From: Goodfellowiella coeruleoviolacea
GTDB taxonomy: Bacteria; Actinomycetota; Actinomycetes; Mycobacteriales; Pseudonocardiaceae
Direction: 5' to 3'
DNA length: 64,000 bases
Assembly: GCF_024171785.1 (NCBI RefSeq)
Contig: NZ_JAMTCK010000025.1
Coordinates: forward strand, 5,252 to 69,251
Below the pieces are notes generated by a model. That model saw only the letters and a list, made by a program, of their open reading frames with translations, was not told the origin of the DNA and searched no databases. Every line of letters begins with the position of its first letter. The first letter of the stretch is position 1. This document shows, piece after piece, positions 45,506-52,815 of this stretch. Made by a program: the position numbers and the translations under genes.

Positions 45506-45532
45506 AAGTAAACTCTACTGTACCGTTTACTT
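45506..45532. promoter_or_regulatory. AAGTAAAC-N11-GTTTACTT inverted repeat, probable TetR operator
   Basis: Eight-base perfect arms between the divergent NmrA-like gene (start 45468) and TetR gene (start 45550). The AT-rich arms stand out against the local base composition. Probably overlaps both promoters. Confidence 0.75.
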
Positions 45533-45549
45533 TTGGAGGACGCAAGCCC

Positions 45550-46194
45550 ATGAGGCACGAAGGCGCATCCCGGCGGCGAGGTGAACAGCGGCGCGGTGAG
45601 GAACTGCGCCGGCACATCCTGTTGGTGGCCAAGGAGGTGTTCCTCGAAACCGGCTACGAGCGGGCCTCGATGGACACCGTCGCGGCACGCGCCGAGACCT
45701 CCAAGCGGTCGCTGTACGCGCACTTCGAGAGCAAGGACAAGCTGTTCCTCGCGGTCCTGGACCTCATCCGCGAGCTGTACCTGGACAGGTTGAGGACCCC
45801 GGACGTGTACGCCGACGACCCCGCGGAGGCGGTGGCGCTGTTCTGCGGGCGGTTCCTGCAGTTGATGGTGTGGGAGCCGCAGACGCGGACCTGCCGGCTG
45901 ATCATCACCGCTGCCGAGCGGTTGCCCGGCAGCGCGAGCGCCTACTTCGACGCCATCTTCGCCAGCACGCGGGAACGGCTGACCGCCTACCTGGCCGAGC
46001 GGTTCGACGTGGACCGCGCCGCCGGTGCTGAGCTTGCCGAGGACCTGCTCGGCCGTGCCGTGCTGCCTCGGCTGTTCCGCACGTTGCTCAACGTCGAGGA
46101 CCCGGTCAAGGACGAACCCGACGAGGCGGTCCTGGCCGAGCACGTCGATCTGGACGCGATCCGGCGGCTGGTCTCGGTGACCCTGCCCGGCTGA
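45550..46194 (+). CDS. TetR-family transcriptional regulator
   Basis: 214 residues. ATG at 45550 with GGAGG ten bases upstream. HTH: ELRRHILLVAKEVFLETGYERASMDTVAARAETSKRSLYAHFESKDKLFLAVLD. The C-terminal domain is of the AefR/TetR_C_7 style (AVALFCGRFLQLMVWEPQTRTCRLIITAAERLPGSASAYFDAIF). Likely local repressor of the divergent NmrA/hydrolase pair. Confidence 0.92.
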   Translation: MRHEGASRRRGEQRRGEELRRHILLVAKEVFLETGYERASMDTVAARAETSKRSLYAHFESKDKLFLAVLDLIRELYLDRLRTPDVYADDPAEAVALFCGRFLQLMVWEPQTRTCRLIITAAERLPGSASAYFDAIFASTRERLTAYLAERFDVDRAAGAELAEDLLGRAVLPRLFRTLLNVEDPVKDEPDEAVLAEHVDLDAIRRLVSVTLPG

Positions 46195-46309
46195 CCAACG
46201 CCCCCGCTGGCGTCCGGAGCCGTGGGGCGGCCGGTCAGCCGGCCGAGACCGGTGTCCACTGGTGGTCGGGGCCTGCGGCGTGGGTCCGGAACGCGCCGAG
46301 GCGGCGGGC

Positions 46310-46690
46310 GGGGTGGGGTGCAAGGCGGTGTTGAAGCAGGCCACGACCGGTGTGTCGGCCAGGGTGGCGTTGCGATGGCCGAGTGGTCTGGTCGGCGGCC
46401 AGCGGCACCAGGTCGCGCAGGGCGCACGCCAGGTAGTTGGGCCTGCCAGAGCAGGCCCTTGAGGTGGCTGGGGGTGAGCGGCTTGGTGGGGGTGACCGTG
46501 CCGGGGGCGACCAGCACGCGCGCCGTAGAGCGGGTTGGTCACGCAGGCGGCGTCGCCCACCGGCACCAGCCCGGTCACCGCGGTGGTCGCGGTGGCCAGC
46601 GCGCGCACCGTGCTGCCGGGCGGGTTCATCGCGGCCACGCCCGAGATCGGGCTGGCGTCCTGGGTCAGCGGGAAAGCAGTCCGCTTCGCC
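46310..46690 (-). pseudogene. Decayed FAD-dependent oxidoreductase
   Basis: Minus-strand translation near 46680-46540 gives SPISGVAAMN...TGLVPVGDAACVTNPLYG, the GD motif and following Gly turn of FAD-dependent monooxygenase/oxidoreductases. After that the reading jumps between frames (RDLVPLAADQTT in one frame, RNATLADTPVVACFNTALHP in another). No intact start or upstream GxGxxG part is present. Boundaries are approximate. An alternative is a composite of fragments from more than one gene. The rest of 46195-46750 shows nothing. Confidence 0.5.
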
Positions 46691-46750
46691 GTGGACTGCT
46701 GAGCACTTCTTTCGCATTTCAGGACATGCGCACCGGATTGTCTGGTGTTC

Positions 46751-47788
46751 TCACCAGGTGGTCGGGGTGCGCGGGTCGGCCACGACGCCGTCGGGGCCGC
46801 CGTCGAGACGGCTGATGACCTGGCCAACCGGTCGCCTCGGGGTGGCTGGCAGGGGATCGGCGTTGAGGTGTGCCCACCCGATGCGCAGCATCAGTTGGGG
46901 AAACGCCTGTCCACCCAGCAGGGACCTGATCGCCGCCCGGGTCTCGGGCACCTCCAGGGGCTGGGAGAGCGGGCACGTGGCCAGGCCGAAGCTGGTCGCC
47001 CGCAGCAGGACGACACTGGCCGCCTCGCCGGCGTGCAACCGGGAGCGCAGGTCGTCGGATCCGGTGCCCAGGACCACGAGGGTGCCGCCGTCGGGATCGG
47101 TGAGCGCGCCCGGAGGCTGCGTCAGCAGGGGGGCCACGAACCGGCGCAGGGGCAGACCGCCGTAGCCGTCCTGGTCCGCCGGCGCCGCCCCGGCGGGCAC
47201 ACCGTCGGGGTCGCCGGCGTACCGCCCGCTCCACGCCGCGACTTCCCAGCAGTAGTCGTCGTCCGACTCCTGAGTTCGCCTGGCCTCGGCGAGGGCGAGC
47301 AGCAGGCGCGAGCGCGTCGCCGGGTCGGTCGCGGCGCGCAGCAGGGACGCCTCCTCGGTGCTGTGGGTCCGCAACTGGTCCAGCAGGGCGTCGCTGACCG
47401 GCCACGAGCTGTAGAGCCTGCGGTCGCTGCGGCGGCGTGGTACCGCCGACACCAGGGTGATGTCGTCGTGGCTGGGCTGGCGCGGGGACAGTTCCACCGA
47501 GGCGAGGTGGTCGCGGTCGTTCGGGTTGGGCAGGCGGTGCACGGTGGCACCCCAGCCGAGCGCGGCCAGGGCGACGCGCAGGTGGTGCAGTGCCGCGCCG
47601 CAGCTGACCACGAGGTCGCGGCCGTCGGGGTCGGTGGCCGGCAGGTGGCGCGACCAGTCGGCGTACAGGTGCACCGAGCGGCCACCCACTCGCCAGCGCC
47701 ACGGTTGGGAGTTGTGCACCGACGGAGCGCGCACCGCCAGGGTGATCGCCAGGCGCAGGGTCCGGTCGTCGGGACAGCCACGTCTCAT
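46751..47788 (-). CDS. Acg-family nitroreductase-like FMN-binding protein
   Basis: 345 residues. ATG at 47788, GGAAG about 14 bases upstream. Family landmarks: RLAITLAVRAPSVHNSQPWRW, HLYADWSRHLPATDPDGRDLVVSCGAALHHLRVALAALGW, PRRRSDRRLYSSWPV, and SFGLATCPLSQPLEVPETRAAIRSLLGG near the C-terminus. In mycobacteria Acg (Rv2032) and its paralogues are strongly induced by DosR under hypoxia and are thought to bind or sequester FMN. Here it lies directly downstream of the devR-like gene, with a DosR-like box at 48011 and two 20-bp repeats in its leader. Confidence 0.9.
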   Translation of the reverse strand: MRRGCPDDRTLRLAITLAVRAPSVHNSQPWRWRVGGRSVHLYADWSRHLPATDPDGRDLVVSCGAALHHLRVALAALGWGATVHRLPNPNDRDHLASVELSPRQPSHDDITLVSAVPRRRSDRRLYSSWPVSDALLDQLRTHSTEEASLLRAATDPATRSRLLLALAEARRTQESDDDYCWEVAAWSGRYAGDPDGVPAGAAPADQDGYGGLPLRRFVAPLLTQPPGALTDPDGGTLVVLGTGSDDLRSRLHAGEAASVVLLRATSFGLATCPLSQPLEVPETRAAIRSLLGGQAFPQLMLRIGWAHLNADPLPATPRRPVGQVISRLDGGPDGVVADPRTPTTW

Positions 47789-47818
47789 GTTCGCTCGCCA
47801 CTTCCTGGTTCCTCGGGT

Positions 47819-47838
47819 TGTCCGTTGTGGACGGACAG
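47819..47838. repeat. 20-bp repeat TGTCCGTTGTGGACGGACAG, copy 1
   Basis: Inverted repeat TGTCCGT-N5-ACGGACA, 31 bp upstream of the nitroreductase ATG. Identical to the copy at 47921-47940. Possibly a regulator site or a leader hairpin. Confidence 0.7.
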
Positions 47839-47920
47839 GCGCGGTGCGCGAGCGGCCCGAGGGGACCCGCGCACCGGCTGGGGCCGGGAGGACCGCGGTG
47901 ACCCCGGATCGGCCCGGTGA

Positions 47921-47940
47921 TGTCCGTTGTGGACGGACAG
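47921..47940. repeat. 20-bp repeat TGTCCGTTGTGGACGGACAG, copy 2
   Basis: Exact copy of 47819-47838, 102 bp apart start to start (about ten helical turns), so two bound proteins would sit on the same face of the DNA. Confidence 0.7.
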
Positions 47941-48010
47941 CTGCGGCGGCCCTTCCCGGCATCGGATGGTGCCGACACCCAGTGTGCCGGGGCGCCCGCT
48001 TCGCGAACCT

Positions 48011-48024
48011 GGGCCGAAAGTCCT
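48011..48024. promoter_or_regulatory. DosR-like box GGGCCGAAAGTCCT upstream of the nitroreductase gene
   Basis: Matches the half-conserved GGGNCGAARGTCCY shared with 51223 and 52530, and the mycobacterial DosR box core GGGACTWWAGTCCC at 10 of 14 positions. Located 223 bp upstream of the nitroreductase ATG. Confidence 0.55.
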
Positions 48025-48118
48025 GCCGTCCGGGGCCGTTGGTCGTGGACCCGACCACCCGGTGGCGCGCGCCAGGGTGGGCAGGACCAGGCGGAGGTGG
48101 TGTCGAGCGGGCCGGACG

Positions 48119-48778
48119 TCAGCCGAGTCCCGGTCGCGGTCGCCCGCGCCTGCGGGCGGCGTAGACGGCGGCCTCGGTGCGGCGTTCGAAGCCGAGTTTG
48201 TGCAGCAGTGAGGAGACGTAGTTCTTGATGGTCTTCTCGGCCAGGTGCAGCCGGTTGGCGATCTGGCGGTTGGTCATGCCCTCGGCGATGAGGTCGAGGA
48301 TGCGGCGCTCCTGGGGGCTCAGCGCCGTGTAGCGGGGGTCTTCTCGCTCGCCGCCGGTGCGCAACCGGTGCAGCACGGTGGCCGTGACGCCGGCGTCCAG
48401 CAGTGAGCCGCCGCGGGCGAGGGTGCGCACGGCGCTGACCAGATCGTTGCCGCTGACCTGCTTGAGCATGTACCCGGCGGCGCCGGCCATGATCGCGCCG
48501 AAGAGGGCCTCGTCGTCGGAGTAGGAGGTGAGCATGAGGCAGGCGGGCGGTGGTTCGACGGCGGAGCGGATATCCCGGCACACGCTCACGCCCTCGCCGT
48601 CGGGCAGCCGGACGTCGAGGATGGCGACGTCCGGCCGCAGGGCCGGGACGCGGGCCAGCGCCTCGGCGGCGCTGCCGGCCTCGCCGACGATCCGGATGTC
48701 GGGTTCGGACTCCAGCAGCTGCTGGAGTCCCCGGCGGACCACCTCGTGATCGTCCAACAGGAACACGGAAATGGGCAT
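48119..48778 (-). CDS. devR: DevR/DosR-like response regulator
   Basis: 219 residues. ATG at 48778 with GGAGG upstream. Closely resembles mycobacterial DosR throughout: ISVFLLDDHEVVRRGLQQLL, IVGEAGSAAEALARVPALRPDVAILDVRLPDGEGVSVCRD (acceptor Asp in ILDVRLPDG), MLTSYSDDEALFGAIMAGAAGYMLK, and the HTH LSPQERRILDLIAEGMTNRQIANRLHLAEKTIKNYVSSLLHKLG. It should activate hypoxia/NO-responsive genes through GGGNCGAAAGTCCC-like boxes. Third gene of the unit with the flavin-binding protein and the DevS-like kinase, 109 nt after the kinase gene. Confidence 0.93.
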   Translation of the reverse strand: MPISVFLLDDHEVVRRGLQQLLESEPDIRIVGEAGSAAEALARVPALRPDVAILDVRLPDGEGVSVCRDIRSAVEPPPACLMLTSYSDDEALFGAIMAGAAGYMLKQVSGNDLVSAVRTLARGGSLLDAGVTATVLHRLRTGGEREDPRYTALSPQERRILDLIAEGMTNRQIANRLHLAEKTIKNYVSSLLHKLGFERRTEAAVYAARRRGRPRPGLG

Positions 48779-48887
48779 CGGTCTGGTCCTCCGCGTGGCT
48801 GCTGACAGGAAAAGCGCTAGTAGTCGGGTGTGATCGCACCGGCAGAGCCGGAGATCGGCCTCGGGTCCGGGGTGCGCGTGGACGAGG

Positions 48888-50741
48888 TCAGGGGGTTGAG
48901 CTGGCCAGCGGGACCGTCCAGGAGACGGTGGTGCCGCGGCCGGGCGCGGAGTCGACCTCGCAGGTGCCGTGCCAGCGCGCTGCCCGCTCGGTGATGTTGG
49001 CCAGCCCGCTGCGGCGCGGGGCCGGGGTGGGCATCCCCCTGCCGTCGTCCTGGACCACCAGCCGCAGTCGGGTGCCCGTGTGGTCCACCGCGATCCGGAC
49101 CAGCACGGCTCGCGCGTGGGCGTGCCGTGCGGTGTTGGACAGCGTTTCGCGCAGGGTGGCCAGCACGTCTGGTCGCAGGGCGTCGGGCACGAGGCTGTCC
49201 AGGGGGCCGTCCATGCTCAGGGTGGGTTCGAAGCCGAGGCCGGCGGTGCTGTCCTGGGCCACGCGGAGCAGTTCGCCGCGCAGGCTCACCGGCCCGTCCG
49301 GGGCTTCCTGCAGGGAGAAGATGCTGCGGCGGATCTCGCGGATGGTCTGGTCGAGTTCCTCGACGAAACCGCTGAGTCGGCCGGCGGCTTCCGGGCTGTC
49401 CACCAGGCGGGTGGTGCCCTGCAGGCCGAGCCCGATCGCGAAGAGCCGTTGGATGACCAGGTCGTGCAGGTCGCGGGCGATGCGGTCGCGGTCCTCGAAC
49501 ACGGCGAGGCGTTGGCGGTCTTCCTGGGCGCGGGCGAATTCGATGGCCAGCGCGGCGTGGGCGGTGAAGGTGCGGACCATGTGCAGGTCGGTTTCCTGGA
49601 ACGGCCGCTGGCCCCGGGTTCTGGCCACGACCAGCACGCCGAGCACGTGCTGGCCGGCGGCGAGGGGGACGAGCAGGGTGGAGCCCAGCTCCTTGGTTCT
49701 GGCGGGGGGCTCGTCGGCCCAGCCGATGGGTGATTCCTGGGTGGCGTCGTCCTCGTCGGCCACGATCCGCGCTTCGGCCGTGGCGAACACGTCACCGAGC
49801 ACGCTGCCCGGGATGGCGACCTGGTGTCCGGTGATCTCGGCTCGGTCTTCGGCCTCGACGACGTCGAACACGAACGCCCTGTCGGTGTCGCCGTCGGTGT
49901 CGTCGTCGGTGTCCGCGGCGGTGGCGATGGCGACGAACGGGGCTTCGGAGACGGTGGCGGCCTGTTGGGCCACCAGGCGGAGGCCGCCGTCGGTGTGGTG
50001 CCCGGCCAGCAGGGTGGCGGTGAGGTCGCTGGAGGCGCGCAGCCAGGCCTCGCGGTGCCGGGCCAACTCGTAGAGCCGGGCGTTCTCGATGGCGATGCCG
50101 GCGGCCGCGGCCAGTGCGATGACCACGGTCTGGTCCTCCTCGGTGAACTCGCCGCCGCCCTGCTTCTCGGTCAGGTAGAGGTTGCCGAAGACCTCGCCGC
50201 GCACCCGCACCGGCACGCCCAGGAACGACGTCATGGGTGGGTGGTTGGGGGGAAATCCGTAGGACTGGGGGTGCTGGCGCAAATCGGCCAGTCGGATCGG
50301 GTGCGGGTCCTTGATCAGCAGGCCGAGGATGCCCTTGCCGTGGGGCAGTTCGCCGATCAGCTCCCGCTGGGTGCCGTCGATGCCGAGGTAGATGAACTCC
50401 CGCAGGCTGGTCCGGTCCGCCCCGAGCACGCCCATGGCGGCGTAGCCGGCGCCGACCAGGTCGAGTGAGGACTGGACGATCCGGCGCAGCACGTCCGGCA
50501 GGGACAGGTCGCTGGCCACCGACACCACCGCGTCCAACAGCCGGTGCACGCGGTCGCGGGATTCGAGCACCTCGGCGGCGCGGTCCATCAGTTCACGCAG
50601 CAGCGTGTCGAGCCGTAGCTGGCTGAGATCGGGAATGACTCGCTCGCCGCTGGTGCGGTCGCTCACGCTCACCTCGAACCTGGAATCGCCGGACGGTGTC
50701 GAGGACCGAGGGTAACGGTGGTGTTCACGCGGTTCCGCCAT
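48888..50741 (-). CDS. devS: DevS/DosS-like GAF-domain sensor histidine kinase
   Basis: 617 residues from the ATG at 50741, which overlaps the preceding stop by 17 nt; a GTG near 50676 could be the real start. Two GAF domains are followed by a HisKA_3/HATPase core (DRDRIARDLHDLVIQRLFAIGLGLQGT; N-box ETLSNTARHAHA; G-box DDGRGMP). GAF-A keeps GFPPNHPPMTSFLGVPVRVRGEVFGNLYLTEK. The His of PPNHPPM (His167) corresponds to the haem ligand of mycobacterial DosS/DosT, and the Tyr of NLYLT (Tyr189) to the distal Tyr that discriminates ligands. So it is probably a haem O2/NO/CO or redox sensor signalling to the DevR-like protein. Confidence 0.92.
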   Translation of the reverse strand: MAEPREHHRYPRSSTPSGDSRFEVSVSDRTSGERVIPDLSQLRLDTLLRELMDRAAEVLESRDRVHRLLDAVVSVASDLSLPDVLRRIVQSSLDLVGAGYAAMGVLGADRTSLREFIYLGIDGTQRELIGELPHGKGILGLLIKDPHPIRLADLRQHPQSYGFPPNHPPMTSFLGVPVRVRGEVFGNLYLTEKQGGGEFTEEDQTVVIALAAAAGIAIENARLYELARHREAWLRASSDLTATLLAGHHTDGGLRLVAQQAATVSEAPFVAIATAADTDDDTDGDTDRAFVFDVVEAEDRAEITGHQVAIPGSVLGDVFATAEARIVADEDDATQESPIGWADEPPARTKELGSTLLVPLAAGQHVLGVLVVARTRGQRPFQETDLHMVRTFTAHAALAIEFARAQEDRQRLAVFEDRDRIARDLHDLVIQRLFAIGLGLQGTTRLVDSPEAAGRLSGFVEELDQTIREIRRSIFSLQEAPDGPVSLRGELLRVAQDSTAGLGFEPTLSMDGPLDSLVPDALRPDVLATLRETLSNTARHAHARAVLVRIAVDHTGTRLRLVVQDDGRGMPTPAPRRSGLANITERAARWHGTCEVDSAPGRGTTVSWTVPLASSTP

Positions 50742-51156
50742 CGGCCGCCGGGAGGATCCGCCGACCGGAGATCATCCGCAGGTCGATCCTGATGTAATGC
50801 TCCCTGATCCCGGGCGCCCACGGCCGCAGGTCCAGTTGCCTGGCCTCGCGCAGCTGGTCGGGGTCGGTGATCGGGGCGGCGTGTCCGACGACCACCACGT
50901 CCCACCCGGTCCGGGTGCCGCCGTCGCGGTCGAACTCGTCGACTTCGAAGGCGACGACGGCGTTGCTCGCGGCCGTGGCGAGCCGGCTGTTCGCCGCCAC
51001 CCGGATGATCACCGCGCGGTCGTGCACGGCGAAGTTGACCGGTTGGATCGCGGGAAGCGCACGGTCGGTGAACACGATCCTGCCGATCGGTGCCTTGGTC
51101 AGCAGGCGGAAGCACTCCTCCTCGGACAGCACCTCCAGTCCCGCGCGGTCGATCAT
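50725..51156 (-). CDS. PNPOx-like flavin-binding protein of the DosR-type cassette
   Basis: 143 residues. ATG at 51156 with a GAGGCAGG site. Split-barrel protein: LSEEECFRLLTKAPIGRIVFTDRALPAIQPVNFAVHDRAVIIRVAANSRLA, then VAFEVDEFDRDGGTRTGWDVVVVGHAAPITD. Proteins of this group bind FMN, F420 or haem and are commonly encoded in DosR regulons. First gene of the flavin protein-devS-devR unit, 67 bp downstream of a DosR-like box. Confidence 0.88.
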   Translation of the reverse strand: MIDRAGLEVLSEEECFRLLTKAPIGRIVFTDRALPAIQPVNFAVHDRAVIIRVAANSRLATAASNAVVAFEVDEFDRDGGTRTGWDVVVVGHAAPITDPDQLREARQLDLRPWAPGIREHYIRIDLRMISGRRILPAADGGTA

Positions 51157-51222
51157 CCTGCCTCGTCTCGTGAGTTGCCAGCCGACGGTGTCCACCGTGC
51201 GGCGGCACCCGGTGGTCGGCCA

Positions 51223-51236
51223 GGGTCGAAAGTCCC
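51223..51236. promoter_or_regulatory. DosR-like box GGGTCGAAAGTCCC upstream of the flavin protein-devS-devR unit
   Basis: Differs from the mycobacterial DosR core GGGACTWWAGTCCC at two positions. Lies 67-80 bp before the ATG at 51156, a normal activator distance. It implies autoregulation of devS-devR. Confidence 0.65.
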
Positions 51237-51314
51237 GGTGTTTTCCTGGCTCGGATCGGTGTCCGCTGCCACTGTCGCGACTGCTACTGGCCCCGGGGGT
51301 GCCGGGGTGAGCGG

Positions 51315-51974
51315 TCACCGCCGGCACACCGTGCCGGTGCTGCGCAGTCGGGTGTGCACCGCTTCCACCCCGGGAACGACGTGCACCAGCGCCTGGACCA
51401 CGCCGCGTTCGGCCGCGTCGTGGAACTCACCGGTGACCGTCACCACCCGGTTGTCCACCTCGATGTCCCACCGGCGTCCCGGCCCCCAGTAGTTCTCCAG
51501 GTGGTGGCGCACCTGTGCGGCCAGGCTGTTGTGCTGGTGGACGAGGGTGCGCATGGCGTCGCGCCTGGCGACGATGCCGAGCACCACGCGGTCCGGTGCG
51601 AGCACCGGGACGCTGCGCAGTCGGTGGCGCAGCAACCGCTCGGACAGCTCCCGCACGTCGGTGTCGGGCGCGGCGCTGATCACCGTCGAGGTCATCACCT
51701 CGCCGACCGTTGTCGGGCAGGCGCTGTCCGCGCCCTGCACCGGCAGGTGGCAGCGGATGAGGTCGGTCTCGCTGACCACGCCGAGGACGCGGTTCGCGGT
51801 GTCCACCACGGGCAGGGCGGCGAAACCGTTGTGCGCCAACAGTGTCGCGGCGTGGCCGGGGGACGCGTCGGGCGGCACGCAGATGACCGGCGTGGTCATG
51901 ATCTCGCGCGCGGGGGTGGCGCTGAGCGGACGGATGCGGGCCCGCGCCGGGCCACGAGCGCTGTCAGCGGTCAT
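51315..51974 (-). CDS. CBS-domain pair with C-terminal BON domain
   Basis: 219 residues. ATG at 51974 overlaps the end of the stress-protein gene by 11 nt. Two CBS domains: REIMTTPVICVPPDASPGHAATLLAHNGFAALPVVDTANRVLGVVSETDLI, and VGEVMTSTVISAAPDTDVRELSERLLRHRLRSVPVLAPDRVVLGIVARRDAM. A BON domain follows (YWGPGRRWDIEVDNRVVTVTGEFHDAAERGVVQALVHVVPGVEAVHTRL). It resembles hypoxic response protein Hrp1 plus a BON unit. A role in adenine-nucleotide sensing or membrane attachment is inferred. Confidence 0.92.
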   Translation of the reverse strand: MTADSARGPARARIRPLSATPAREIMTTPVICVPPDASPGHAATLLAHNGFAALPVVDTANRVLGVVSETDLIRCHLPVQGADSACPTTVGEVMTSTVISAAPDTDVRELSERLLRHRLRSVPVLAPDRVVLGIVARRDAMRTLVHQHNSLAAQVRHHLENYWGPGRRWDIEVDNRVVTVTGEFHDAAERGVVQALVHVVPGVEAVHTRLRSTGTVCRR

Positions 51975-52449
51975 GGGACACCGTCCGGGCGTCCTCGGTG
52001 GTGTCCTGGGGCCGGGTGGCGGTCGCGGGCACGACCACGACCGGGCAGCTCGCGTGGCGCACGCACGCCGCGCTGACCGAGCCCAGCAGCACCTGCCGGA
52101 CCAGCCCGCCGCGGTGGCGGCCCACGACCAGCATTCCCGCGTCCCGCCCGGCCTGGCAGAGGGCGTGTGCCGGTTCGCCCTGGATGCTGTCGAACTCGAT
52201 GGCCGGCGGTCGCGTCAGGCCGGTGGTCGCCTGGGTGATCTGCTCGCGCAGCAGTGCCAGCGAACTCAGGTACAGCTCCCGGCTGGAGGTGCCCACGAAG
52301 TCCGCCAGGGGTTCGTAGGTCCAGGCGTGCACGACCCGCACGGTGCAGCCGCGGATCTGCGCCTCGCGCACCGCCCAGTCCAGTGCCCGGTGTGCGCTGT
52401 CGCTGCCGTCGATGCCGACGACGATCGGGGGAGGGGGCTGGTCGACCAT
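51964..52449 (-). CDS. Universal stress protein (UspA family)
   Basis: 161 residues. ATG at 52449, GGAGAA upstream. A single Usp domain with IVVGIDGSDSAHRALDWAVREAQ and the ATP-binding loop GRHRGGLVRQVLLGSVSAACVRHASCPVVVVP (G-x2-G-x9-G-S), so an ATP-binding type. Such proteins are typical DosR-regulon members. First gene of a two-gene unit with the CBS-BON protein. A DosR-like box lies about 80 bp upstream. Confidence 0.93.
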   Translation of the reverse strand: MVDQPPPPIVVGIDGSDSAHRALDWAVREAQIRGCTVRVVHAWTYEPLADFVGTSSRELYLSSLALLREQITQATTGLTRPPAIEFDSIQGEPAHALCQAGRDAGMLVVGRHRGGLVRQVLLGSVSAACVRHASCPVVVVPATATRPQDTTEDARTVSHDR

Positions 52450-52815
52450 GGGGTTCTCCTCGTTGCTCCGCTTCGGGTGACACCGCCTCGGTTGGCTGCA
52501 ACGCTAGGCACGCCGCGCACCGCGCGGCAGGGTCGAAGGTCCCTGTCCCGGCGGCCACCCGCCACCGGGGCACCTCCGTCCACACAGGACCAACACGGGT
52601 GGGCGCGGGGCCACCCCGAGGGCGCCGGTCGGGAGCGACGTCGCGGCCGCCTGGTGCGGACCTGGCGCCGTGCGGCTGAACACGATGTCCGAATGCCGCC
52701 GGCGATCGTGCCGGCCGGAGGCGATCATGGGGGACCGGTCGGCGGTGGCCGGCACCACGCTGCTTCCCCGCCGGCCCACCACCTCCCCGACCCGAACCGC
52801 GACGGAAGACTCACC
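52450..52815. other. Divergent region between the stress-protein unit and the alkylation-repair operon
   Basis: No gene seen. It contains the DosR-like box at 52530-52543 near the leftward side. No Ada-type or other operator was recognised near the rightward start at 52816. Confidence 0.5.
52530..52543. promoter_or_regulatory. DosR-like box GGGTCGAAGGTCCC upstream of the Usp-CBS unit
   Basis: Flanked by CA and TG to give CAGGG...CCCTG outer arms. 81-94 bp before the stress-protein ATG at 52449. Same pattern as the boxes at 51223 and 48011. Confidence 0.62.

Noticed and set aside
45469-46827. In-frame upstream extension of the NmrA-like gene
   Set aside because: It reads through the opposite-strand TetR gene and the decayed FAD gene; the Rossmann motif begins right after TTG 45468, which has a ribosome site.
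51529-52815. In-frame upstream extension of the first 2OG oxygenase
   Set aside because: It is antisense to the CBS and Usp genes and shows no oxygenase homology before MIEPAAADTG at 52816.
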